Below, one piece after another: positions 33,288 to 40,312 of a stretch of DNA of 64,000 nucleotides; positions within the stretch are counted from its first letter, which is position 1, and each line of letters begins with the position of its first letter. The notes under the pieces were generated by a model. It searched no databases, had not been told where the DNA came from, and saw nothing but the letters and a program-made list of their open reading frames with translations. The translations under genes were made by a program, and so were the position numbers. The stretch is from Bacillota bacterium (lineage in GTDB: Bacteria; Bacillota; Clostridia; Oscillospirales; Ruminococcaceae). Location of the stretch: contig JAEZRC010000008.1 of NCBI GenBank assembly GCA_023440965.1, positions 1-64,000 of the forward strand, given 5' to 3'.

Positions 33288-34577
33288 TCAAACAAGAATT
33301 TTACCTTTTGAAAGGCTTTCTTCGTCATTAAAGAATTCCGTAAAGTCAAATGTAGCAAAATAATCAGCAGGTGTTTCAGCACGTCTGATGAGTTGTGTTG
33401 TTCCGTCTTCTTTCAATAAAACCTCAGCAGAACGAAGCTTCCCATTGTAATTATAACCCATTGAGAAGCCGTGTGCACCAGTATCGTGAATAGCAACATA
33501 ATCGCCGACTTTAATTTCAGGGAGCATTCTGTCAATAGCAAACTTATCGTTGTTTTCACAAAGTCCGCCTGTAACATCATACTTGTGGTCGCATGGAGCA
33601 TTTTCTTTTCCGAGAACAGTTATATGATGATAAGCACCATACATAGCAGGACGCATAAGGTTTGCGGCACAGGCATCAAGTCCAATGTAATCCTTGTGAG
33701 TATGCTTTTCGTGGATAGCCTTTGAAATAAGGTGTCCGTATGGGGCAAGCATAAATCTTCCGAGTTCTGTGAAGATTGCAACATCACCAAGTCCAGCAGG
33801 AACCATAACTTCTTCAAAAGCCTTTCTGACTTCATCACCAATAAGCATAATATCGTTCGGAGCCTGATCAGGCTTGTAATTCACACCAACACCACCACTG
33901 AGATTGATAAATTTAATGTCAGCACCAGTCTCGTTGTGTAATTCAACAGCTGTTTCAAAAAGTATTTTTGCAAGCTTTGGATAATATTCAGTTGAAACAG
34001 TATTGCTTGCTAAAAAAGCGTGAATGCCAAAGTTCTTTGCACCCTTTGCCATAAGCTTCTTGAAAGCCTCTGTCATCTGTGGTCGAGTTAAACCGTACTT
34101 TGCATCACCTGGATTATCCATAATCTGATTCTGTATTTTGAATAATCCGCCTGGATTATATCGACAGCAAATAGTTTCAGGAATACCAGCAATTTCTTCA
34201 AGATATTCAACATGTGTAATATCATCGAGATTTATGTAAGCATTAAGCTTTGCCGCAAGTGCAAAATCCTCACGAGGTGTTACATTTGATGAGAACATAA
34301 TGTCAGAGCCGGAAAAACCACAGGCATCGCTCATCATAAGTTCTGTGAGTGAAGAGCAGTCAACTCCACAGCCTTCCTCCTGAAGAATTTTTAAAAGGAA
34401 TGGATTAGGTGTAGCCTTAACAGCAAAGTATTCCTTATAACCTTTGTTCCATGAGAAAGCCTTGTTAAGCTTTCTTGCGTTTTCTCTTATTCCTTTTTCG
34501 TCGTATAGATGAAAAGGAGTAGGATATTTTTTGACTATATCCTGTACCTTTTCGAGTGTTACAAATGGTGTTTTCAT
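33288..34577 (-). CDS. lysA: Diaminopimelate-decarboxylase-family PLP enzyme
   Basis: A 429-residue fold-type III PLP enzyme. The PLP lysine is K54 in YFAVKATPNP. Later motifs are GCGVDCSSLTEL, MFSSNVTP, CRYNPGG, NLSGGVGVNY and a C-terminal DVTGGLCENNDKFA with the reactive Cys. The sequence is nearest to LysA, which converts meso-diaminopimelate to lysine, but related carboxynorspermidine or ornithine-type decarboxylases have the same fold. The ribosome site is ATAGGAGG. It is followed by the GNAT gene and preceded, in the same direction, by the TrmB-like regulator gene. Confidence 0.85.
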   Translation of the reverse strand: MKTPFVTLEKVQDIVKKYPTPFHLYDEKGIRENARKLNKAFSWNKGYKEYFAVKATPNPFLLKILQEEGCGVDCSSLTELMMSDACGFSGSDIMFSSNVTPREDFALAAKLNAYINLDDITHVEYLEEIAGIPETICCRYNPGGLFKIQNQIMDNPGDAKYGLTRPQMTEAFKKLMAKGAKNFGIHAFLASNTVSTEYYPKLAKILFETAVELHNETGADIKFINLSGGVGVNYKPDQAPNDIMLIGDEVRKAFEEVMVPAGLGDVAIFTELGRFMLAPYGHLISKAIHEKHTHKDYIGLDACAANLMRPAMYGAYHHITVLGKENAPCDHKYDVTGGLCENNDKFAIDRMLPEIKVGDYVAIHDTGAHGFSMGYNYNGKLRSAEVLLKEDGTTQLIRRAETPADYFATFDFTEFFNDEESLSKGKILV

Positions 34578-34595
34578 AATAGTGCCTCCTATATA

Positions 34596-35282
34596 TTAAT
34601 TATTTTCAAGCTGGATAAGCTTAATTTCATTTTTCATAGCATCCCTGAATAAATCAACAAGATTGCGTTTTTTTGAATAAAGACAGGTTGCTCCCTCAGA
34701 GAATTCACCGGTAATAACAGAAGTAGTATCAGCAATAAGTCGTATTTGTCCTGCCGTTCGTTTTGATTTATAAAAGATTGCGTTCTTTATATCAATGTCA
34801 AAGTCAGTCAGTATAACAACTTTCAGACCTCTTTCAGCAGCATCATTGAGATCATCAGAAAGTTCAAGCAGTATACTTTCTTCGGCAGAAATATATATTC
34901 GCTCGCTTGCATCTTTTATCATACTGTGGAGCTTGTCAAGAATATGTTTTTCACCTTTTATGGTGATATAGCCTTCATATTCTTCCTTACTGGTAGTAAT
35001 ACTGCTCACAAGGTCAACCTTAAGCTTTGACAGTTCAGCAATTTTATTATTGCAGAATTCATAAACCCCGACAGCCATATATTTAGTGGCTGATTCTTCA
35101 ATAATATAAGCCGCACCTTTTTCAACAAGGTTAGCAAGTGAAGTATAGCTATTGGAGCGTGAAATGCCGCATTGCTTTGACACCTCATACCCTGACAATG
35201 CTCCCTCTGACAAAAGCGTCATATATATGACAGCCTCCTGTCTTGTGAGAGAAAAAGCGGTAAGCTTTTCAATAAGATCCAT
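34596..35282 (-). CDS. TrmB-family transcriptional regulator
   Basis: A 228-residue regulator starting at ATG 35282, after TTGGAGG; the in-frame TTG at 35294 overlaps that site. Residues 1-75 form a winged helix-turn-helix (LTRQEAVIYMTLLSEGALSGYEVSKQCG). A coiled coil follows, then a phospholipase-D-like effector domain (about 110-228), the TrmB layout. It lies 18 bp upstream of the decarboxylase gene on the same strand. A palindromic site overlaps its own promoter, so it probably represses the whole operon and responds to a metabolite of the following enzyme. Confidence 0.85.
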   Translation of the reverse strand: MDLIEKLTAFSLTRQEAVIYMTLLSEGALSGYEVSKQCGISRSNSYTSLANLVEKGAAYIIEESATKYMAVGVYEFCNNKIAELSKLKVDLVSSITTSKEEYEGYITIKGEKHILDKLHSMIKDASERIYISAEESILLELSDDLNDAAERGLKVVILTDFDIDIKNAIFYKSKRTAGQIRLIADTTSVITGEFSEGATCLYSKKRNLVDLFRDAMKNEIKLIQLENN

Positions 35283-35293
35283 ACTTGCCTCCA

Positions 35294-35323
35294 ATATAGT
35301 GTTCCTTTATAAGAACACTATAT
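35294..35323. promoter_or_regulatory. Palindromic operator at the TrmB-like gene promoter
   Basis: Perfect 11-bp arms ATATAGTGTTC and GAACACTATAT are separated by 8 bases. One arm contains the -10 box, and the whole element lies between -10 and the ribosome site. A dimeric regulator bound here would block transcription; autoregulation by the TrmB protein is the simplest reading. Confidence 0.7.
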
Positions 35324-35345
35324 ACCAAAATATGCATTTTGTCAA
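35317..35345 (-). promoter_or_regulatory. Promoter of trmB-like/lysA/GNAT operon
   Basis: A consensus TTGACA (35345-35340), 17-bp spacer and TATAGT (35322-35317) on the minus strand. Confidence 0.75.
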
Positions 35346-35367
35346 TAGCAATAGGGAAATTTAATGA

Positions 35368-35454
35368 ATTTTGAGCAAGGAAGAAATCGGCGAGTATACA
35401 TACGTTTAGAATCTTTCTGAAATTGATATTGTTTCAAATACAGTAGTAATCAAG
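35368..35454 (+). pseudogene. Possible remnant of a BspA-type leucine-rich repeat gene
   Basis: Read on the plus strand in one frame, this stretch gives EEIGEYTYV, an in-frame TAG, then NLSEIDIVSNTVV. The spacing matches one BspA/LRR_5 repeat (IGEYAF..C.NLSEIDIP.TV). The gap has no gene of its own, so this may be decayed coding sequence. The match is short and could be chance. Confidence 0.22.
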
Positions 35455-35487
35455 AAAAAATTAACCGCCCCAATTTACGGGGCGGTT
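35455..35487 (-). terminator. Terminator of pflB-pflA
   Basis: The GC-rich arms AACCGCCCC and GGGGCGGTT around a 7-base loop are followed on the minus strand by AATTTTTTC. Confidence 0.88.
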
Positions 35488-35493
35488 TAGTTT

Positions 35494-36219
35494 TTATAAT
35501 ATCAGTCCATAAGATAAAAGAATTCCCTTTGCTTTTTCAATTTCAGCTTGTTCGGGCTGTTCAATTCCCTCAAGCTCTGATTTTATGCCGAGCTGTTCCC
35601 ACTTATATGCACCGAGCGTATGGTAGGGGAGAAGCTCGACTTTTTTAATGCATTTATACCTGCTTAAAAACTCGCCAAGTTGGTGAAGCTTATTTTCTTT
35701 GAGTGTATATTGAGGAAGAAGAACGTGCCTTATCCACACATCCTTGCTGTTCTGATCACAAAAGTCAAGTGTTGCAAAAGCATTTTCATTACCCATACCA
35801 GTGAGCTTTTTGCAATCCTCAGTATCAATATCCTTTATATCAAGAAGAATCAAGTCAGCTTTTATAATTGCGTTTCCACTCTGAGAAAGCGGAACAGCAC
35901 CACAAGTATCTATTGCAACATGAAGACCATTATCGTGACATTTATCTATAACAGCCTCGCAGAATTCAGCTTGTAGTAGTGGCTCTCCACCAGTGAGAGT
36001 TACACCACCGTGTGCAATAAAATTCCTGTATGTCAGAATATTTTTAACAAGCTCATCGGCAGAAACGATATCTCCTGTTCCACATTTCCATGTATCTGGA
36101 TTATGGCAGTATAGGCAACGAAGAAGACAGCCTTGCAGGAAGACGACAAAGCGAATTCCTGGACCATCAACAGCACCAAAGCTTTCATATGAGTGTATTC
36201 TTCCTGTTATATCAGACAT
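35494..36219 (-). CDS. pflA: Pyruvate formate-lyase activating enzyme
   Basis: A 241-residue radical SAM enzyme. The iron-sulfur motif is CLLRCLYC in GCLLRCLYCHNPDTW, preceded by the typical SYESFGAVDGPGIR start. GGVTLTGGEPLLQ is the SAM-binding segment, and LLDIKD is also conserved. It makes the glycyl radical on PflB under anaerobic conditions. The gene is 16 bp downstream of pflB and ends at a strong terminator. Confidence 0.96.
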   Translation of the reverse strand: MSDITGRIHSYESFGAVDGPGIRFVVFLQGCLLRCLYCHNPDTWKCGTGDIVSADELVKNILTYRNFIAHGGVTLTGGEPLLQAEFCEAVIDKCHDNGLHVAIDTCGAVPLSQSGNAIIKADLILLDIKDIDTEDCKKLTGMGNENAFATLDFCDQNSKDVWIRHVLLPQYTLKENKLHQLGEFLSRYKCIKKVELLPYHTLGAYKWEQLGIKSELEGIEQPEQAEIEKAKGILLSYGLIL

Positions 36220-36235
36220 TGCTACACCTTCATTA

Positions 36236-38449
36236 TCAGAATCTTGTATGGAATGTTCTGTTTATTACATCAAGCTGATGCTCACGAGGGAGCTTGATAA
36301 AGTTAACCGCATAGCCTGAAACTCGTATAGTCAGCTGTGGATATTTTTCAGGATGATCCATAGCGTCAATAAGAACTTCTCTGTTTAGTACATTTACATT
36401 TATGTGATGACCGCTTTCCTTAATGTATCCGTCAAGGAGAGTTACAAGGTTTTTGACTTGGTCATCTTCGCTCTTTCCAAGTGCATTAGGAACAATTGAG
36501 AATGTATATGAAATTCCGTCCTCTGAATAATCATAAGGAATTTTAGATACAGAAAGCATTGAGGCAAGACAGCCTGTGCAGTCACGTCCGTGCATTGGAT
36601 TTGCACCAGGAGCAAAAGGCTCACCAGCTTTTCTTCCGTCAGGTGTAGAACCTGTTTTCTTTCCATAAACAACATTTGAAGTAATAGTGAGAATAGACAT
36701 TGTCGGCTTTGAATTACGATATGTACGTCTTCTTGCAAGACGCTTCATAAATGTTTCAACAACTTCTTTTGCTATGTCATCAACTCTATCATCATTGTTA
36801 CCGAATTTAGGGTAATCTCCTTCAATGTTAAAATCAATAATAAGTCCGTCTTCATTTCTTATTGGAGTAACCTTTGCATACTTGATAGCAGAAAAGCTGT
36901 CCACAACAACAGAAAGACCAGCCAGACCACAGGCGGATGTTCTTACAATTTCTTCATCGTGAAGGGCCATTTGTAATCTTTCATAGCAGTATTTATCGTG
37001 CATAAAGTGGATTATATTAATTGTGTTTATATAAAGTTTTGTGAGCCATTCGCATACGACCTGATATTTTTCCCATACCTCGTCGTAATTCAAAGGACCG
37101 TCACTAATTGTTCCAACTATCGGGCCAATCTGCTCACCTGATTTTTCGTCCTTACCATTATTGATAGCATAAAGCATTGCCTTTGCAAGATTTGCTCTCG
37201 CACCGAAGAACTGCATCTGTTTGCCGATTTTCATTGCAGATACACAACAGGCAATACCATAATCATCTCCGAATTTTGGGCGCATAATATCGTCATTCTC
37301 ATATTGGATTGAAGAAGTTTCAATAGAAATCCTTGCAGCAAATTCCTTGAAGCCCTGTGGGAGTTCTGTGCTCCATAAAACTGTAAGATTTGGTTCAGGG
37401 GCAGGACCGAGGTTTTTAAGAGAATGTAAGAATCTGAATGTCATCTTTGTGACCATTGTTCTTCCGTCGTCACACATTCCGCCGAGTGCTTCTGTTACCC
37501 ACGTTGGATCCCCTGAGAACAATTCATCATATGCTGGAGTTCTTAAGAATCTAATCATACGAAGCTTAATGATAAAATGATCAACAAATTCCTGAATTTG
37601 TTCTTCTGTGTATTTTCCGCTGTCAAGGTCACGTTGAGCGTAACAATCAAGAAATGTTGAAACTCTTCCAAGTGACATAGCAGCTCCATTCTGTTCTTTT
37701 GTAGCAGCAAGATAAGCAAAATAAACCCATTGAATAGCCTCTTTTGTGTCAGAAGCAGGAATTGATACATCAAACTCATAATATGAAGCCATTACTTTGA
37801 GTTCTTTTAAAGCCTTAATCTGTTCAGCAATTTCTTCAATATCGCGTACTGTATCACCATACATAGGATCAAAATCGTGTGAACGCTTTGCTTTTAGTTT
37901 TTTTTCAATAAGCTTATCAACACCATAAAGAGCAACTCTTCTGTAATCGCCGACAATTCTTCCACGTCCATAAGCATCAGGAAGTCCAGTAATGATACCA
38001 GTATGCCTTGCTTTCTTCATTGCATCAGTATAAACATCAAAAACTCCGTCATTGTGCGTTTTTCTGTATTGAAATACATTATCAATTTCTTCGGGTAGCT
38101 TTCTTCCATAAGCATCAAGTGAAGAATGAACCATTCTTATTCCGCCGAAAGGCATTATAGCACGCTTTAATGGTGCGTCAGTTTGCATACCAACAATCTC
38201 TTCAAGCTCCTTGTCAATATATCCAGACTTATGGGATGTAATTGTCGATATTTTATTCTCATCGATGTCGAGAATGCCACCATTTTCTCGTTCTTGTGCC
38301 ATAAGGTCAGAAACCTTATTCCACAGCTTTTTTGTCTTGTCAGTTGCAGAAGTCAAAAAGCTGTCATTACCGGTGTAGGGTGTGTAGTTCCTCACGATAA
38401 AATCCCTGACGTTGATTTCCTTATTCCATTTACCTTCGTAAAAATCCAT
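36236..38449 (-). CDS. pflB: Formate C-acetyltransferase (pyruvate formate-lyase)
   Basis: A 737-residue glycyl-radical enzyme. The catalytic cysteine pair is in FGDDYGIACCVS, and the radical glycine is in the C-terminal RVSGYAV. Length and motifs are those of true PflB, not of a diol dehydratase or choline lyase. It converts pyruvate and CoA to acetyl-CoA and formate. It forms a two-gene operon with pflA. Upstream, a palindrome fills the promoter spacer, suggesting a repressor. Confidence 0.97.
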   Translation of the reverse strand: MDFYEGKWNKEINVRDFIVRNYTPYTGNDSFLTSATDKTKKLWNKVSDLMAQERENGGILDIDENKISTITSHKSGYIDKELEEIVGMQTDAPLKRAIMPFGGIRMVHSSLDAYGRKLPEEIDNVFQYRKTHNDGVFDVYTDAMKKARHTGIITGLPDAYGRGRIVGDYRRVALYGVDKLIEKKLKAKRSHDFDPMYGDTVRDIEEIAEQIKALKELKVMASYYEFDVSIPASDTKEAIQWVYFAYLAATKEQNGAAMSLGRVSTFLDCYAQRDLDSGKYTEEQIQEFVDHFIIKLRMIRFLRTPAYDELFSGDPTWVTEALGGMCDDGRTMVTKMTFRFLHSLKNLGPAPEPNLTVLWSTELPQGFKEFAARISIETSSIQYENDDIMRPKFGDDYGIACCVSAMKIGKQMQFFGARANLAKAMLYAINNGKDEKSGEQIGPIVGTISDGPLNYDEVWEKYQVVCEWLTKLYINTINIIHFMHDKYCYERLQMALHDEEIVRTSACGLAGLSVVVDSFSAIKYAKVTPIRNEDGLIIDFNIEGDYPKFGNNDDRVDDIAKEVVETFMKRLARRRTYRNSKPTMSILTITSNVVYGKKTGSTPDGRKAGEPFAPGANPMHGRDCTGCLASMLSVSKIPYDYSEDGISYTFSIVPNALGKSEDDQVKNLVTLLDGYIKESGHHINVNVLNREVLIDAMDHPEKYPQLTIRVSGYAVNFIKLPREHQLDVINRTFHTRF

Positions 38450-38478
38450 CTTATACTCCCATCATAATATAACGTCCC

Positions 38479-38492
38479 ACTATATATAGTGT
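38479..38492. repeat. Short palindrome in the pflB leader
   Basis: CACTATATATAGTG is a perfect 14-bp palindrome 30 bp upstream of the pflB start. It is AT-rich and may be a second operator or chance. Confidence 0.35.
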
Positions 38493-38539
38493 ATTTTTAC
38501 ATTTTTATGAAAAAACGACACAATTTATTGTCTATTACG

Positions 38540-38568
38540 ATATTAACAAATATATTAATATTTGTCAA
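38540..38568 (-). promoter_or_regulatory. pflB promoter with operator in the spacer
   Basis: On the minus strand, TTGACA (38568-38563), exactly 17 bp and TAATAT (38545-38540) form a near-consensus promoter. The spacer is one half-turn-symmetric element: arms ACAAATAT and ATATTTGT around ATTA at 38546-38565. A repressor bound here would sit between the RNA polymerase contacts. Rex or another redox regulator is possible, but the half-site order is not the Rex consensus. Confidence 0.72.
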
Positions 38569-38596
38569 TCAAATTTACAGATATTACATACCAAAA

Positions 38597-38630
38597 AAGT
38601 AAAAAAATCAGCACATATTTTGTGCTGATT
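38597..38630 (-). terminator. Terminator of dCMP deaminase gene
   Basis: AATCAGCACA and TGTGCTGATT with an AAATA loop are followed on the minus strand by TTTTTTT. It separates this gene from the pflB promoter. Confidence 0.88.
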
Positions 38631-38641
38631 ATATAAATATT

Positions 38642-39130
38642 TTAATAACCTTCAGTTCCGTTTAAAGATTCATCATTTTCAATCCATGTATTAACATCCA
38701 GTGTTGTATAATCTATCTTTGTTTTTCTTACAACAACTTTTTCAATACCTGCATTTATTATAAGTCTTTTGCACATTGAGCAAGGCTCAACATCGCCGTA
38801 AAGCTCATTTGTTTTTGCATCGTGGCAAGCAAGATATAGGGTTGAACCAATAAGGTCGCGTCTTGAAGCAGAAATTATAGCATTAGCCTCTGCGTGAACA
38901 GAGCGACAGAGCTCATAGCGCTGACCTTTAGGAATATTTAGCTTTTCTCTTGTGCAATAGCCAAGATCACTGCAGTTTGCCCGACCGCGAGGTGCGCCAA
39001 CATAGCCAGATGATATTATTTCATCATTCTTGACGATAATTGCTCCAAATTTTCTACGTATACAAGTACCTCTTTCAAGTACAGTTTCAGCAATATCAAG
39101 ATAATAATTTATTTTGTCACGTCTGTCCAT
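38642..39130 (-). CDS. dCMP deaminase-family protein (ComEB type)
   Basis: A 162-residue zinc cytidine/deoxycytidylate deaminase. Zinc and proton-transfer residues are in VHAEANAI (His, Glu) and EPCSMCKRLI (two Cys). An extra Cys/His-rich insert (GRANCSDLGYC) resembles the second zinc site of ComEB and dCMP deaminases. It supplies dUMP for thymidylate synthesis. The ribosome site is GGGGGATAA. It is monocistronic. Confidence 0.9.
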   Translation of the reverse strand: MDRRDKINYYLDIAETVLERGTCIRRKFGAIIVKNDEIISSGYVGAPRGRANCSDLGYCTREKLNIPKGQRYELCRSVHAEANAIISASRRDLIGSTLYLACHDAKTNELYGDVEPCSMCKRLIINAGIEKVVVRKTKIDYTTLDVNTWIENDESLNGTEGY

Positions 39131-39249
39131 AATTTATCCCCCTTTTTCTGCAATAATACTATTATAATAGTAAATAACCTTTTTTTCAAGTCTTTACATT
39201 ATTTTATATAAATGCTAAAATAATTGTATTAAATAAATCAGAGGTAAAA

Positions 39250-40110
39250 ATGGATAATTTATCGAACATCAGTGTTATAAAAGAAATTTTTGAGAAGCAT
39301 GGCTTTTCGTTTTCTAAAACGCTTGGTCAAAACTTTCTAATTAATCCGTCTGTCTGTCCTAAAATAGCAGAACTAGGGAACGCAAAGAAAGGCTTTGGAA
39401 TAATCGAAATAGGTACTGGAATAGGCGTCCTCACAAATGAGCTTGCAAAACGTGCAGAAAAGGTTGTAGCAATAGAAATTGACGACAGACTTATCCCTGT
39501 TTTAAAAGATACGTTGAGTGAATATGACAATATAAAGATTATCAATGCTGATGTGATGAAGGTTAATCTATTAAAGCTTATTGATGAAGAATTTGAAGGG
39601 CTTGATGTTGCAGTATGTGCGAATCTTCCTTATTATATTACTTCACCGATAATAATGATGCTTCTTGAACAGCGATTGCCTTTAAAATCAGTTACTGTAA
39701 TGGTCCAGAGGGAAGCCGGTCAGCGTCTTTGTGCACAGATGGGGACAAGAGATATGGGTGCGGTTACTGTCGCTGTGAGATATTTCAGCGAGCCTGAAAT
39801 TCTCTTCAATGTTTCAAAAGGCAGTTTTATGCCGGCACCTAATGTCGATTCCTGTGTAGTACGATTTAATATTAAGGAGAATACCCCTGAAGGTGTAACA
39901 GACGAGAAGTTCTTCTTTAAAATTGCTCGAGGTGCTTTTTCACAAAGGAGAAAGACACTCGCAAATTCAGTTTCATCATCAACAGGCTATGAAAAGCAAA
40001 AGGTTATTACCGCAATAGAATTAGCAGGACTCAATGCTAATGTTCGCCCTGAACAGCTTTCAATGGATGATTTTATTGTTTTTTCTGAGGAGCTTAAAAA
40101 ATTAATATGA
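39250..40110 (+). CDS. rsmA: 16S rRNA dimethyladenosine transferase RsmA/KsgA
   Basis: A 286-residue methyltransferase. It opens with the family motif LGQNFLINPSV, has SAM-binding IIEIGTGIGVLT and AIEIDDRL, the catalytic NLPYYIT, and a small helical C-terminal domain. It dimethylates two adjacent adenines near the 3' end of 16S rRNA during 30S maturation. The ribosome site is AGAGGT. It is followed by a terminator and then spoIIE, so it is a separate unit. Confidence 0.96.
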   Translation: MDNLSNISVIKEIFEKHGFSFSKTLGQNFLINPSVCPKIAELGNAKKGFGIIEIGTGIGVLTNELAKRAEKVVAIEIDDRLIPVLKDTLSEYDNIKIINADVMKVNLLKLIDEEFEGLDVAVCANLPYYITSPIIMMLLEQRLPLKSVTVMVQREAGQRLCAQMGTRDMGAVTVAVRYFSEPEILFNVSKGSFMPAPNVDSCVVRFNIKENTPEGVTDEKFFFKIARGAFSQRRKTLANSVSSSTGYEKQKVITAIELAGLNANVRPEQLSMDDFIVFSEELKKLI

Positions 40111-40121
40111 CATGACAGTAT

Positions 40122-40156
40122 AAAAACAGAAGTGATGTTCATTCCTGTTTTTATTT
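40122..40156 (+). terminator. Terminator of rsmA
   Basis: AAAAACAG and CTGTTTTT form a hairpin with a larger imperfect loop and are followed by ATTTTTAT. Confidence 0.65.
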
Positions 40157-40226
40157 TTATAGTCAATATATGTATAACAAAACTTAAAATTTCAATAGGA
40201 AAATAAATTTTTTTAAGGGTATAATT

Positions 40227-40259
40227 TAGACAATTTTCACACTATACAAATTGTATAAT
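40227..40259 (+). promoter_or_regulatory. spoIIE promoter with 21-bp spacing and Spo0A-like box
   Basis: TAGACA (40227-40232) and TATAAT (40254-40259) are 21 bp apart, too far for ordinary sigma-A promoters but the known spacing of Spo0A-activated spoIIE and spoIIG promoters. TTAGACA overlaps the -35 and differs by one base from the Spo0A box TTCGACA. The -10 also lies in a 15-bp palindrome (40243-40257). Confidence 0.55.
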
Positions 40260-40312
40260 ATTTCCATTAGCCTGTTGCAATACAGGACAAATATTTTATA
40301 GTGGTGAGAATA

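Noticed and set aside
38479..38492. Palindrome CACTATATATAGTG as a transposon end or attachment site
   Set aside because: It has no partner copy nearby and no mobile gene; kept only as a weak possible operator.
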